The notes under the pieces: model-generated
The model's input: the letters and a program-made list of their open reading frames with translations, nothing else
Told to the model about the DNA's origin: nothing
Database searches by the model: none
NCBI GenBank assembly: GCA_907165275.2
Contig: OU015670.1
Coordinates: 5,235,501-5,299,500, forward strand
Source: Zygaena filipendulae
Lineage: Eukaryota; Arthropoda; Insecta; Lepidoptera; Zygaenidae
Length of the DNA stretch: 64,000 nucleotides
Reading direction: 5' to 3'
Translations under genes and position numbers: made by a program
Shown: piece after piece, positions 21,802 to 35,500 of the stretch
Position numbering within the stretch: the stretch's first letter is position 1
How the letters are laid out: every line of letters begins with the position of its first letter

Positions 21802-23384
21802 TAGCGATGGGCGATTGTTGAAAAAAAAACAATCGACTGAATCGATGATTCAGCTACTGAGCATTCGATTGTCGATTTAGTAATTCCCCACCATTATTAT
21901 TCGAATAACAATCGACGAACTACTAACTACTGACTACTAATTTGTAAGTACTAACTGCGATGCGTGCGTGTCGTGTTGCGTCGATTTTTTGAACTACTTA
22001 TTTAGTCGTATAGTAATAACAATCGACGAACTACTAACTACTGAAGTACTGACTAGTGATTACTAAGTTGTAAGTACTAACTGCGGAGCAGTGTGGGCGG
22101 TGTTGCGCCGATTGTGCCACTGCGCCATCTTTTGTAACTAAATATTAGTATTTAGTAGTTTCTACTTTGTATTTAGTAGTATAGGTGCGCGCCAATTAGT
22201 AGATACCTAGTTAAAAGTTTATTGACTAACATCAATAATTGCTATCTACTTTTAAGTTTTAATTAGATAACAATTTTGGTTTATTTATAAGAATATTAGT
22301 TAAAATTTTAAAATAATTATTTTACAGAATCACAAAGCACCAAATATAGATCTAACGCCCTCTTGTGGTGCTGGTGTGAGTTTATATCTAAATGCACGAA
22401 GCTAGCTAGATAGGCACCTACTTGAATAGTTTAGACTTCAGAGTACTGTTTAGATACTATAGGTGGAGTTAGAGTTGTACTGGCAGCATTATGCCGCCAT
22501 AAAAGACTCTTACCTAAAAAGTAATGTTGAATACTAACTACTATTTAAGTATTGCATAATGAGCCCTATACTTAACTAGAGTTGGAGATTCATAGTTAAA
22601 ACAATTAATTTAACCTTTTTTTTTCTTATGTTATTTGAAACGAGGTTTATCGTTAAAAGTTACAAAAGAAATCGTATTAAAATTCTAGACATGAAAAGCA
22701 TAATAATAATGGTCGGACCTCAACCTTACGACTGTTTAACACAAACACTGAAATATTTAGTGTTTTAATGTTAAAACGTAGTTTTTTAAAAGTAATTAAA
22801 AAGTGCTTTTAAACAAACTACTTTTTAACACAAATACAAAATATTTTCGTATATACTTTGAATAATTACAACTTTTTTACTTATTTTATATTTTACTCTC
22901 AAAGAAACTCCTACCGTCGACGAACCAATAAACGAATAGTCATTAGATTTATACAACTTAATTTAGACCACTGAATAATCAGTGCCAACTACCAATCGAT
23001 AAAGAAGTAATAACTGCAGTCGCAAGTAGTGGCGCACGAATTTATAAACTGTAGTAACTATTGACAGTAACTATATCAGCGCACGCCAACTACATTTATG
23101 TAACTACTTATTTTAGTAGTCCGTAGACGTACGACTACGAATCGATACTCTTACGAACTACTTAACTACTAAATACTATTTTTTTTACTGACTACTTTTT
23201 TTTTTACTAACTAGTAGTTAGTAACTACTGAATTAGTAGTTACTAACTAGTAGTTAGTAACTACTGAATTAGTAGTTGAAGTAGATACTGAACAATCGAC
23301 TAATATAGATTATTATCGACTTTTATCGACTAAACCGAACAATCGACTAATTCGATAAATTTTAGTAATAATCGCCCATCGCTA
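21802..23384. mobile_element. hAT-type non-autonomous element (hAT-2)
   Basis: The 15-bp terminal inverted repeat TAGCGATGGGCGATT is exact at both ends. The flanking 8-bp direct repeat is CTCTTATT (21794-21801 and 23385-23392). The interior is non-coding and rich in 'actactaa' and 'aatcgacta' repeats, with a short tandem duplication at about 23208-23275. Confidence 0.9.
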
Positions 23385-23790
23385 CTCTTATTATCTTTAA
23401 ACGAGTCATTCTTGTATATACCTATAGGTATATGCATATAATCTGAATCTCGGAAACAGCTTTAACGATTTTCATTAAATTTAGTATGTTGCGGTTTCGG
23501 GGGCGATTAATCGATCTAGCTAGGTTTAATTTTTAGAAAACGTCGTTTTATCCATGTTTTCATGCAATGAAAAATTAGTATTTTACTACTAACAACAGAT
23601 GGCGCTGTACACAACAAGCGAAGCTCGATGAACCAGATATTTAAACATTTTGTCTACTCAAATGATCATTAAAAAAATTTGCATACACATTGCCATGGGT
23701 ACAGAAAAAGACGGTACTTTTCATCTCGGAATTCCTGCAGCAACCCCAAAATCAGATAAATGAGACAATCATTTAAATATTTTAAAACCT

Positions 23791-23796
23791 TTTATT
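23791..23796 (-). terminator. Polyadenylation signal AATAAA of RpL34
   Basis: AATAAA on the minus strand, 12 bp beyond the TGA stop codon. Confidence 0.7.
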
Positions 23797-23807
23797 TAGA
23801 AACTACT

Positions 23808-25205
23808 TCATTTCGCGGCCTTTTTGACAGCCTTGACGCCTGACTGCGCTTTCAGCACTTTAACAATCTTCTGCTCTTCAATGAGGAAGGCTCTGACAAT
23901 GCGTTGCTTCACGCATTTGTGGCAGAGAACACCACCATATGCACGCTTGACAGTTTTTTTGCGGTAACAGAGGCGAGACCGCTCAGAGGGACGTGCAGGC
24001 TGGATTCCACGCAGCTTGCTCTTGCATTGACCACATCTAGGGACCTTCTTCGGTTTCTTTGTGTACTGGTAAACCAGACGTCCACCGGGTGTTCTTATTC
24101 TGTGTACACACAACATTAAAAATTTATTATCTGCATGATTAGTCTTCACTCTTCTGAGGTACAGGCCTAATCTAATAGGGAGTATATGGAATACTTCACC
24201 TTTCACACTGTTTAGTGCAGATAGGCAGAGTTCAAAAATGCTCTCAAATTGCTTCATGTGGGTGCAGGTTTTCTAACAATGGTTTCCCCTGCAGGAAATT
24301 TCTAACCTTATGTCTAATTGAACATTATCAGCTTAACCAGAATGTATACATTTTATTGTGTATTTTAATATGCAAACTTATATACTTAATTATAATTAGA
24401 AAGAGACTTTTATTGAATTTATTTAGTATAAAATTGTTGATATTTTAAAGAGTACAGGCATGTTACATGTATTCACATGATTCATTGATTTTATTTTAAT
24501 TGTATTTCATTATTAATATTATTCATTTTGATTTATTTTTTTAATTTTAATTGTAAGGTTTTTATATTGATTTTACTTTGTTACAATATTTATGATTACA
24601 ACTTGGGAAACTTGCACGCCAATATCGCAATGTGCTTATTGCTTTACTAATCAAAAGTACCAAATTATTGAAAATAAATGAATTTAAAGTTGTGAGAATT
24701 TGAGTCAGTATCTGTTTTATTCAGACAAATACTTGGTGCATGCCGATAACAACCTTACAAGGGCCACATTAGATTCAACGCAATGTTAATGAAAAAATGA
24801 TAGAATAGAATTATTAAGATAGAGTATACTAGATCACGAATTATTATTATCAATGTTGATATCTTATTCTTTAATATTAATGAGTTTAGTCTAATGAGTC
24901 TTACTGAAATCGATATTTAGAAACAAGAGAAATTAAAATATAATGATTAACTTCGGCTTTCTGATTGCCCGCGTGGAGCCATTACAACCACAACACAATT
25001 TGAGGTTATGTATGGTCAGTCCTAAAATTCCAAACCTTGTAAGCTTGATCTTGATACAACTTCTAGATAATTATTAACAAAGTAGGTTTTATCGAAAAGC
25101 AGATATTTATTTCTAGAAATATTCACAAAAATAAACTCACATTCTTCTTTGATTCGATTTTGTGTTGTAGGACAAGCGTCGCCTGAACGTGAGTCGCTGA
25201 ACCAT
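23808..25205 (-). CDS. RpL34: 60S ribosomal protein L34 (eL34)
   Basis: This is a structural protein of the large ribosomal subunit. There are two coding exons on the minus strand: 25141-25205 (starting MVQRLTFRRRLSYNTKSNQR, donor GTGAGT) and 23808-24099, joined in phase 2 as 'RRIIRTPGGRLVYQY'. The spliced product is 118 residues. Exon 2 shows 'VPRCGQCKSKLRGI' and 'YGGVLCHKCVKQRIVRAF', the paired CxxC motifs of the family, and ends in a lysine- and alanine-rich tail. The longer open frame reaching 24257 is intron read-through. A 'ctttttccag'-like acceptor directly upstream of the ATG suggests a further non-coding 5' exon. Intron 1 is about 1 kb and AT-rich, with nothing recognisable in it. 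Confidence 0.96.
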
Positions 25206-25382
25206 TTTGAAGCTGGAAAAGAAATTCAATTACGTGGAATCATTAAATTTCGGTAAATATCACTATATAATCTTAATTTATTAAAAATACTCACGAAATA
25301 TATTGATTTTAAACTTTAAAAAAATACACGCATTTCCTTACGAAATGTCAAAATTTAAAGAGAAGTACTAGGCAATACGGAA

Positions 25383-26190
25383 TAGGGATGTGAAGAAAAT
25401 TAAAAACTAATCGATTGTTTTAAGCGATTCTTTTTTTAAATAGGTAATAGATTTTCAATAACCGATTTTTCTTTTAACAAATATCGATGATGGAATCTTG
25501 GAGAAACCGAAGGAACTCTTCAAATATTACAGGCATACCTATAGCAATTTGAGTATTCTATAAAGGTAAAACGTAGTGATTATATGATCTTTGGTACCTA
25601 GTAAATTATTCAATTTCTTTCGGAAAGCACCGTTTGGTGAAATTGAATTGATAGATAAGATAAGATGGCCATCGGAACTAGGTACTCAATAATAAGTATT
25701 TCATGGATCGCGATTCTATTATTTTAATATGGTTTCTACCGATGCATTTTAAAGTAAAAAGCCTCAGAAAAAGGAAAATATGTGTTGACTATATGCACTT
25801 AGTTTCTTTTGCCTTCCATGAAAGAGGTAAATGTTTCCTAAAAATATAAAAGTGGCGTAATCGTAGACGGAGAATGAAATAAATGTTAAGCATGGCTGTG
25901 ATTGGTGTTTCGTTGCAACGTTCGGTTTCACAAAATTAAAAGTTGAATATTTTGGAAATTATTGATTAATTTTTTAAGAAAACCTTTCACGATGCTTTTG
26001 CTCTATTTTTGAAATATTGACACAATTTCTTATTATAAATTTCATGCAAGTACCCTATGCATTGTGCAAGTACATTATGCATATATTTTTTCCTTCTTCT
26101 TACTTTATTTAAGTAGGCCATATATCTTTGAAATAGACTGAAAAAAAAAAATCATGCAAGTACCCTATTGTCGGTTTTTGGTTTTTGGCT
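25383..26190. repeat. Mosaic of repeat fragments upstream of RpL34
   Basis: 25383-25480 matches the left end of hAT-3 ('tagggatgtgaa' then 'atcgatt' repeats), but no right end was found. 25490-25740 is a family A fragment and 25740-26170 is family L. The dispersed motif variant 'ccaaagatcatataatcact' (minus strand) lies at 25570-25594, about 365 bp upstream of the RpL34 start codon. Confidence 0.5.
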
Positions 26191-26499
26191 GAGGTTTTTG
26201 GGCACGCATCAGGGAATCGCCTGTGATCGCGTTGAGGTGTCCACATTATCGTCGATCACACGAGAATAGATCTATTCTCCGTCTACGGTGATGCGTCACT
26301 GCGAAGTGCGAGGGTTGCTATAAGAGATTTTATATTTTGTTCTACAAAAGTGGTTGCACAAACTACTTAGAGATACTACCGAGTGGTTCTCATTCTTTAT
26401 TTAGGTTTAAAACGTTGTGCGTTGCCGTTGTAGTATAATACTAGATTCGCCCTGTGCGCGAGCTGCGAGCAGCTCGCGAGGCTTGGTCGCCCTGTGCCC

Positions 26500-27508
26500 G
26501 GTTGCCCCCCATTGACCTCTATTTGTTCGAGCACCCCCCACCTGACTCTTTTAGTTTCGGAGATAATCGAGTTTGAATTTTGTTCGGCGGCCATGATTTT
26601 TTCCGCCATTTTGAAAAAAAAGTTTCACTATTGAAATTTGCCCAAGGTGTGCATCAAACTTTGTAAGTAACAGTTTTACTTTTGATGGATAGTTTCGGCG
26701 GGCAGTCAACTCACTACCTGATGAGGAGCAGGAATCGAAGATGTCAAGGTTTTCCCACAATCACAGAAACCTCCTTTCCACATCTTAAATACATTATATC
26801 GACCTAGAGATGCTCCTTCTGGGAGAACAATTATGCTTAACTTTTTTTCGCCAGCCATTTCGAATCCGTCCGCCATCTTGGAATTATTTATATCCCGATA
26901 GAAGAAGATAGTGCACCACCAACTGTACAAATTTTTTTTCAATACCCACGGCCGATAGTTTCCGAGCCAGGGCCAAAACAATTTCCCCATACAAACAACT
27001 AATGTTCGGCGGCCATCTTGAAAAATGACGCAATCGAAAAACTGATTCGATATTCGGCATCAGCGACCCTAAAAACCCCCGGATGCCGAACCTCACCCGG
27101 ATCGGATCAACTTTTTTTTCGGCCGCCATTTTGAATCCGCCATTTTGGATTTTTACCACGCCAGGCGGTTGCCCCCCATTGACCTCTATGACATTTGTTT
27201 GAGCACCCCCTACCTGACTCTTTTAGTTTCGGAGATAATCGAGTTTGAATTTTGTTCGGCGGCCATGTTTTTTTCCGCCATTTTGAAAAAAAAGTTACAC
27301 TATTGAAATTTGCCCAAGGTGTGGATGAAATTTAGTTAGAAACGTTTTCACTTTCGATGGATAGTTTCGGCGGGTAGTCGACTCACTACCTGATGAGAAG
27401 CAGGAATCGAAGATGTCGAGGTTTTCCCATAATCACCGAAACGTCCCCTCTACATGTTCCATACATTATATCAACCTAGAGATGTTCCTTCTGGGAGAAC
27501 AATTATGT
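26500..27508. repeat. Direct duplication (copies of about 335 bp)
   Basis: 26500-26832 and 27167-27508 are highly similar ('ggttgccccccattgacctc' to 'ctgggagaacaattatg'). They are separated by about 335 bp that holds further 'ggcggccat(c/t)ttgaa' blocks. Open frames are present on the minus strand but have no recognisable protein similarity. Confidence 0.7.
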
Positions 27509-27856
27509 CAATGAGTGAGTGGCAATCCAGCTTTATATATTATAATAATATTATCTGTGCCATTTTGTCGGAGACCAATTTAGGAAATCGGAAGGTGTAA
27601 TCGAAGTTAGAACAGTTGGTTCCGATTTAGGATCAGTGATTGAGAGAGAGCGAGTGATTACACATGATCACATGGGTGATCGATTTAGGGTAGTGTAGTC
27701 AGAGAGAAGGTAATCATTACGTGAGTGTAGTGTGATCACTCGCTCTCTTTCTCTCACTCATTGATCCTAATGGGCTTATTATACTATTTCCAATTTAGGG
27801 AATCCAAATCGGATACAATTTAGGATCAGTGAGTGTGAGAGAGCGAGTAATTACAC
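27509..27856. other. Intergenic, inverted 'gagagagcgag' blocks
   Basis: 'gatcagtgattgagagagag' at about 27625 is inverted at about 27738-27768 and repeated directly at about 27825. One copy of the 23-bp dispersed motif lies at 27700-27722. Confidence 0.4.
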
Positions 27857-28412
27857 AGAGGAGGACATAGGGTACTTTTCATCCCGAAATTCCCGCGGGA
27901 ACTTCTAAATTACCGCGGGTGAACCGCGGGGCATAGCTAGTTACCTATAAATGTGTTTGGATGTTTGTTACTCAATCACGCAAAAACGGCTGAACGGATT
28001 TGGATGAAATTTGGCATGCACGTTGTCAGGGGTACAGAGAAGGATATAGGGTACTTTTTATCCCGGAATTCCCGCGGGAACTCTGAAATTACCGCGGGTC
28101 ACAGCTAGTATATTATAAATACGAAAGTGAGTTTTTTACGCTTCACGCCTGTTGCTCAGCGGATCATAATATGAAGTCATGAAATTTTGCATACACGTTT
28201 TCAGGGGTACAGACATACAGAGAAGGGCATAGGATATTTTTTATCCCGAAATTTCCGCGGGAACTCCGAAATTAACGTGGTTGAAACTACATTAAATTTT
28301 TCATACTACAAGTTGTCAAGGCAGGGTAGGTACAGAAAAAAATATAGGGAAGTACTTTTATCTCTGAATACCCACGGATTAACGCGGGTGAAACCGCGGG
28401 GAACAGCTACTT
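27857..28412 (+). mobile_element. Cluster of Helitron-like copies
   Basis: CTAG ends lie at 27940 and 28108, with decayed ends near 28294 and 28412. Each follows 'cccgcgggaactc' and a GC hairpin. Confidence 0.55.
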
Positions 28413-29571
28413 GTGGAATAATGTCTGATATTTTATTATTAATGACCCCCTCGAAAATTTTAGGCTGCGATCGCGCTTGGCTCCCAACTTCATTTTCTAT
28501 CTTTACGAGACTCGAGTGCGAGAATTGCAATGAAACCGAAAATAATCATACTTGAGTGTGGATCCATGACAGTTCTTGCTGTGCCGCGATTCTCGTCGAG
28601 AAGTTACGGCGAAATACCCCCATGAAGTGTAGAGCGCGCTTAATAACTATGCGGGTGAGAAAATATGAGAATTGAACTTTCTTTTCTGCCGATGTTCTTC
28701 TTCTTCTTCTTTGGTTTATGGCTTCGTGTTATTTGGATGAAATTAGTCACACAATCAACACACAATAGAATACTTGGGCACAGATAATATAATACTATAC
28801 TTGGGGAACAATCTAACATTGTCATTGGCGTTTCGCCATAATTGAAGAAGTAGATGAAGAAAATTTTATCACTAAGAAACGTTGTCATTGGCAAATTATA
28901 ATTATAGACGCCATTATTAAAGAAGAAGAAGAATACAGTATGAATTCGTTAACCTTAATACTGCAGATTCTGACTCTGATAGTATTCTGACTCTGATAGT
29001 ATTCCAGAAAGCACGCAAGAAAACCGCGGGGTACTTATTTATTTTTTATTTAAGAATACAACATATTTCTTAAATCTGTCAAACTGAAAAACAGTTTATC
29101 GGCAGTAAGGTCTATATTTGAACTATTTATTTAAAGACAAAATACTAAAATATCAATTTGCATTTATTTTCATAGGAAAAAAATAATATACTTAATATAC
29201 TAAGTAAATTTTATAAACTAAACCATAAACTAGTCATTTATTTACAAGTGGTTTAAATCTATCAACAATATGATGGACTACTCAAACTGCGAGTAGCCCC
29301 GTCACGCGTCGTTTGAACAACTTCAAGCACTACAGAGCGGCCGGCAGAGTTCCAAAGTCAAAAGATAACATTATTGATGTGAATTAATTAATTACCTAAA
29401 ATAATATTATTTCATGACAATGCAAACATGCCATTTTGTTTTTTTTTTTCATAGTGGTGTACTACTGAGTAGAAGTAGTATGGGACCATCTTGCGTATGT
29501 TACACTTTTCGAGGGCGTCTCGATATGGCTCATAAATCTAGGTATTCCAATCAAATTATTAATTATAATTT
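28413..29571. other. Intergenic, downstream of NOP58
   Basis: No gene was recognised. 29325-29365 resembles the GC patch at about 6790-6820. Repeated 'cttcttcttc' runs are low complexity. Confidence 0.4.
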
Positions 29572-32500
29572 CTATTCTTCTTCGACCTTCGACTGTCGTT
29601 TCTTCTTCTTTTTCTTCTCGCTCTTTGGTTCTTCCGTGGGTGCTTCCGCCTCCACTTCCGGCTCCGCTTGCGCCTCTAGCGACTTCTTCTTCTTCTTTTT
29701 CTTCTTCTCTGAAACTGGCTCGACTGATTCACCATCCTCTATCTTGATTTCTTTTTTAGGCGTTTCCTGTTGACAGAAATGATGATGATTATTATTAGAT
29801 GATGAATGATTACATTGAGCTGTCATTTGTATCACACGCATGTAGTTATATCTCAAGATTCCTTTGGGCACTCTTTTTTGTACTTGAGCAAAAGTACCCT
29901 AAATTATACGCATTTCGCGCGTTCAAACATACCGATTATCGATCAGCTGAACTCACCACTTCCAATTTGATCCTCTTGGAGGAGGACGGTCCAGCGCCTT
30001 CACCTGCATCAGCCTCGTCCCTGTCCTGCGGCAGCTCACGCTTCATCGGCCTTTGCTCCAGCGTATTGTCCCCGGCTACTGCGTAGTTGAACACCTCGCT
30101 GCAACCACAAAGCCGTGTCAAAATATATCGACTGATTCACAGGTCAAAAGGGTCACGGGGTATAACGGTCGTTTTCCATTTTTTAACAGACTTCCCAAAA
30201 AATGTTTTTTTTACTCAAGAGTCCCAACCAACTGATTTCAAAATCCATAGAGGATCATAATGGTAAATTTTAAGGTTAAAAACACACAGTTGATGCGACG
30301 AGTTGTTTATTACCTATATATCAGGATAATATCATCCTATTCCAAGACCTAAAAAGTACACAGTAAGTAGCTGTGACCATGCAGTTAATATGTAAATTGT
30401 AGATACAAAATATGATCATTGCATAAACATGAGGCAGGGATCAAACCCGTGGCACCATGTGGTTAGCTAACCACTAAATTAACAACCCGATTGGCGCATT
30501 TGACGACCCGATTGGCGCAGTAGGTCACCATGCCTGCCCGCTAATCAAGGGGTTCCGGGTTCGATTTACGGCGGACTTTGTGTGATGAACACAGGGTTCC
30601 ATTTTCCAGTCTGGGCGTGTATCTTATCTATACTTATAATAAAACTGTAGAGAGGTCAATTCTGTACATTGAATAATTGAATATTCAAAATTAATATTGG
30701 AGGATGAATGGTGATCGTTACTGATGTCAAAAATGCAATCAGTAAATTTTTTGTCTGTCTGTATGTGCATGCATGGATCAAAAACTACAGAAGGGATTTT
30801 AACCAAACTTGGTACGATTGTAGTCCATACTCCTGGGCAGGTTATAGGCTATATAACATAACGCTAAGACACATAGGAGCTGAGCAGTGACGATAAATCT
30901 GAAGCAAGTCAAAAACGTTTACTCAATCACGCAAAAACGGCTGAGCGGATTTGGATGAAATTTGGCATGCACGTTGTCAGGGGTACAGAAAAGGACATGG
31001 GATACTTTTATCCCGGAATTCCCGCGGGAACTGAGAAATTACCGCGGGTGAAACCGCGGGGCACAGCTAGTATTATAATATATACTAGCTGTGCCCCGCG
31101 GTTTCACCCGCGTGTGTTTCGGAATTCCCGCACGAACTCCCTTTAGGGGGATGAAAAATAGATAGTAGCAGATTCTCAGGCTTACTGAATATGCATAAAA
31201 AATTTCATGAGAATCGGTCAAGCCGTTTCGGCTCCTCCGAAACGGCTTGAACGAACATTGTGACACGAGAATTTTATATATTAGATGTATGTAATAATAT
31301 GTAGTATATACTACGTTTGCTTAGGTTCCACGACACAAGCTTATTACTGTGTGGAATCAAGTAGATCTGTGTGTTGTCATGTGAAGTGAATTATTATTAC
31401 TAAATTAAAAATACTACCAATAAGGACACTCACGTCTTGCTGTGGTACTTTTCGAACTTGGCCTTCGCCTTGCCGGTACCGCTGATCCTCCGACAGTTGC
31501 CCTCCTCCATGGCACGCAGCTTCGCCTCCAGCTTCACCTTGTGTTCCGCCCCCAGCTCGAAGGTGACGTCCTCCCCGAAGGCGTCTACGCGGGTCGCGAG
31601 CGCAGCCTTCGCCGCCAGCATGCGCGCCATCTTCCCCTTGTTCTTGGTGCTGCATTGGCCTACCAGCTGCGCGTGGTATATCAGCCCGTACTTGGGTGTG
31701 TCTTTCTTCGTCTTCAACGCCCTGAACAAGGCCTTCTCTGCACCGAATATCTGTACTGTGGACGCCGGGTGCTTCGCCAGGTTCATCAATGAGCCAGCAT
31801 GGGCTATCAACCTCGCGCCCACATGCTCTCCGATCAGCACAGTTAGGTTCGGTGCCATTGCCATCATTCTGGCCTTCAAGTAATCTGTCAGATGTGTCCT
31901 ATAGTCAGTTATGGAAATTATTTCATCACACAAATTCTGTATATTCATGATATCGTCCTCAGATATCTCTGTGCCCATTGAGATCTCAGCTGCCTCCTTG
32001 ACAGTCTCCTCTAGATCTTGCGGTAGAATGTCTGACAGGTCTGTGTTAGATGCGTTCTCCCGCATGCCGATCAGTTTGACGACTTTGACGAACAATGTGT
32101 TATCTGTTACAATCTTGCCTAGCTCAGGGAAATGCCAGCCATACCACTCTCTCGCTCTCATGATGTAGTTGTTGAGCTCTTTGTCTAAGTCATCTAACAA
32201 GCATTGTGCTTGGACTATCATTGTATCAATCTTGTCGGGAGAGAATTTCAGTTTGTATCTAGATAGCGAATGTGCCAGACCCAAAGCCATTGCGGTCAAC
32301 TCTTTCTTTGGCAGTCCACTGAGTAAACTGTCTAACTGAGATCGGATGCATCTCATCAGTTCCTGCACATTTGAGTTGGAAACACACTGTACATTAAATT
32401 TCTCTCTGATGGCACTGCCCAACTTGGCATCTCCGACCAGCAGCTGATCCTGCACCTCCTTAATGACATGTTTCTTTAGAGTCTTCTTTAGCTGTTTGGA

Positions 32501-35500
32501 GATCTTGCCTTCAATGGTGGCTGTTGTGGCAGCAAGAGCTTCTGTTGTGTCCTCGAACTTGACAAAATTCTTAAGCTTAACTCTGCAAACATAAACAGTT
32601 TACATAGGCTTGTTTAACTTATCGTTTGGCAAGATACACACATGAGAAGTCACTAATTAACATTTCGAAATTGTAATTGTTTTTTTACACAGATGACAGA
32701 ACTCCTACTCATAAATCAAGAAGACTTCCGAAGTCAAAGTACTTTTAAGATATTTCAAGAGTGATTAAGAGAGAAATGAGACTTGGCTGATCCAATTTTA
32801 ACTTTTTTTTGGTTCACTGAATAATGCTATTTCTAGTAACAAAAAACTAGTGACAGTAGATATTTGCCAAAATTATGTCTGTAATCACAAAGAACAAGAA
32901 AAAAGAAAAATTACAAACGAAAACAGTACTAGCTTTAGTAAATACATGAGAAAGCTATGATGACTAGACAACCCGACTGGCACAGAGGTCACCATGCCTA
33001 CCAGCTAATCAAGGGGTTCCGGGTTCGATTCCCGGTGGGGGTGGACTTTGTGTGATGAACACAGGTTTCCATTTTCCAGTCTGGATGTGTTTATACAGAA
33101 TGTTGTTTTGGTCAGCAACGCGCGTAACGGAGGTAGTAATATAACTAATATGGGTTCTAAAAAAAATATAAAAAAAAAATATTTTTTATAATTCGGAACA
33201 TTATTTAAAAGAAAATCTCTGCACAAGATATCTAAAAATGTTTACATTAAATGGTAATTGGTAAAGCCTTAGCGCGTAGACTAGAGCTACGACATCTACG
33301 CGCTACGAGCAGCTACATCGCGCGTCGCGTCGTCGCCGGTACCTACTTAGGTAGGTACCTACTTTTGCACAAACGTTTTACCTATTTAGATCACGGTAAG
33401 TAAACAACACATTTTAGACTCTCTTTCCCTCCATACTTTACTGGGCTTAGGACCGGCAAAGGAACTGAATAATTTAGAAATTATTAAATTAGAAATGACA
33501 TTTTTATCCATTAATAATATCCATTAAAGTTCTATGGCGCTGTTATTAAGTACCTTTGGCGTATTTAAAAAGGTGAACGAACTTATTTACAATCATTAAA
33601 CGTGATTTACAAATTATTGATTACACATAACACGAAGTCTTCTAAAAGTTTTTTTTATTTACACTGATTTTACGTTAACGGTTTATCTGTTCAGTGTCTA
33701 CCGCGTTGCGCGATGCACACAGAAGCACGACATCGCAAATTGTCTTTTAATCACGATAAAACAGTTTCATTCTTCGTAATCACTTCTAAAGCGTTCAGTA
33801 TCTCTTGTTTTAATGTGTCGGCGTATTCGTCATGCGTACCACTTTACGTCACCCCACAAATAAAAGTCCAATTGAGTTAGATCGGGTGAACGTGGTGGCC
33901 ACGGTATGGGTCCACCTCTTCCTATCCAACGATCACCAAACTCCGATGTTAAATGGTCAATGCCAAAGCTTCGCCCAGCATCCCAGGTAGGTATTCGCGC
34001 GCGGCTGCGCACGAAAGTAGGTATTCAAGGACTGCATCTTGAACATTAACAGGGAGCCCAGATTGACCTCTACCTGTTGTGTGACGAGGTGTAGCGAATG
34101 TTACCCATTCCCTGAGACTAAAAACAACAGTCCTTATGGTGTAACGAGTTTCACTTGGACGAGTTGAAAACGTCGCACTCCACTCGGCCACACTATTCGC
34201 TTCATCTTCGCTATTACTAAATACTCAATAAATCGTAAATTTCACTATTGGTTAATCCTGCGAACGACCGAGCCATTTTAGCATAGAAACAACGCACGCG
34301 CAATAGCCGCGGCTGTGGGAGGCAGACTGGCTGGCGCCTGGCGCTGGCCGCTGGCGCTAGCGCCGGCGGGCGGGGGTGGCACATCGCCGCGCCCCCCGGC
34401 CCCCGCCGCCCGCCCGCCCCGCCGCATTCGCCCGCGTTCCCACCGAGGCGGGGTGTATGTAGGTACTATGTACGACGTACGTAGGTACTATTGCATGCCA
34501 TATGATGCGCGCCGCGCCGCGCGGTCAACGACCGGTAGCGTAGGCTCGCCCGCTTGTATAAACAAAATAAATAATTTTTTCGGATTTTCCTTGAAAAAAT
34601 AATTATTTTTTTTTATATTTTTTTTGACATCAGTATCGTTAGTACAACCACCTCTGTGACGGGCGTTGTTGACCAAAACAACAGCTTGTATATCTATTGT
34701 ATAATATATAAGTAATTCTATGTAGTATATACCACGTTTGCTTGGTTTCGACAACACAAGCTAATAATAGCTTACTGTGGGATCAAGTAGATCTGTGTGT
34801 TGTAATGTGGGTAAAAAAAAAAAGCTGCTAGTCTAAAGTCTAAACATAATCAACGTTATATTGAGTGCTATCATCCAACCCGTAACATTATTCTAGATAG
34901 CAAAAATTACAAATATTCAGTCTGCCATAAGACGTGTTGTCTGTGAATTTCTTCAAGTGACACTTCACTTCTTTAATTGTGACTGCTATTGTGACTAGCA
35001 CTTAAGTGATTCTTCTGTAGGTGTGAAAACAATTATCAGCTTGTTGGGGTCATGATTGATCTAATGGTAATATCTAGGAAAATGTAACCAAAACATGGTA
35101 TCCAACAAAGGTAGATCATATTAAAAACGAGTTTGCTGAACGCTCTGCTAGTCCACTCACCTGACACTGATATAACTATATATTTGCCAACAGATTGAAT
35201 GCCATTGTGTTTCTGAGTCAATCAGACTATCTAACACTGTAGTTTCTTGGGTGTAAACCTGTATTTACGGCGTAAATATACATAAATAGTGCCCAACAAT
35301 TGCGTTTGTGAATACACAATCAATAGTTCTATTGAACAGTCTAGACTCTAGAGACTAGACAAATATACTTACATGGAGGCTGCTCCCTCGGGCGTATTGA
35401 ACTCCTGGTGAAGGTCATCGATCTGGGACAGCTTGGAGTCATCCAGCAACTGTAATGAGATGTTATTTTAATCAAACAGTGCAATGGAAAGAAAGTTCAG

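Larger units (their letters stand above)
32967..34810 (+). mobile_element. SINE split by a mariner-related insertion, NOP58 intron 3
   Basis: The SINE head and body (32967-33100, with B-box-like 'ggttccgggttcgattcccg') stop at 33100. They resume at 34684 with 'gcttgtatatctattgta...' and run to the tail 'gatcaagtagatctgtgtgt' at about 34795. Comparison with the unsplit copy at 47455-47730 supports one SINE interrupted by the insert. Confidence 0.7.

Noticed and set aside
23808..24257. RpL34 as a single-exon 149-residue protein
   Set aside because: The N-terminal part does not resemble the family; a 25141-25205 exon supplies the conserved start and splices in phase at 24099.
29414..29773. Plus-strand 119-residue frame rich in F and S
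   Set aside because: Antisense of the lysine- and glutamate-rich last exon of NOP58.
31437..31883. Plus-strand 148- and 116-residue frames
   Set aside because: Antisense shadows of the long NOP58 exon.
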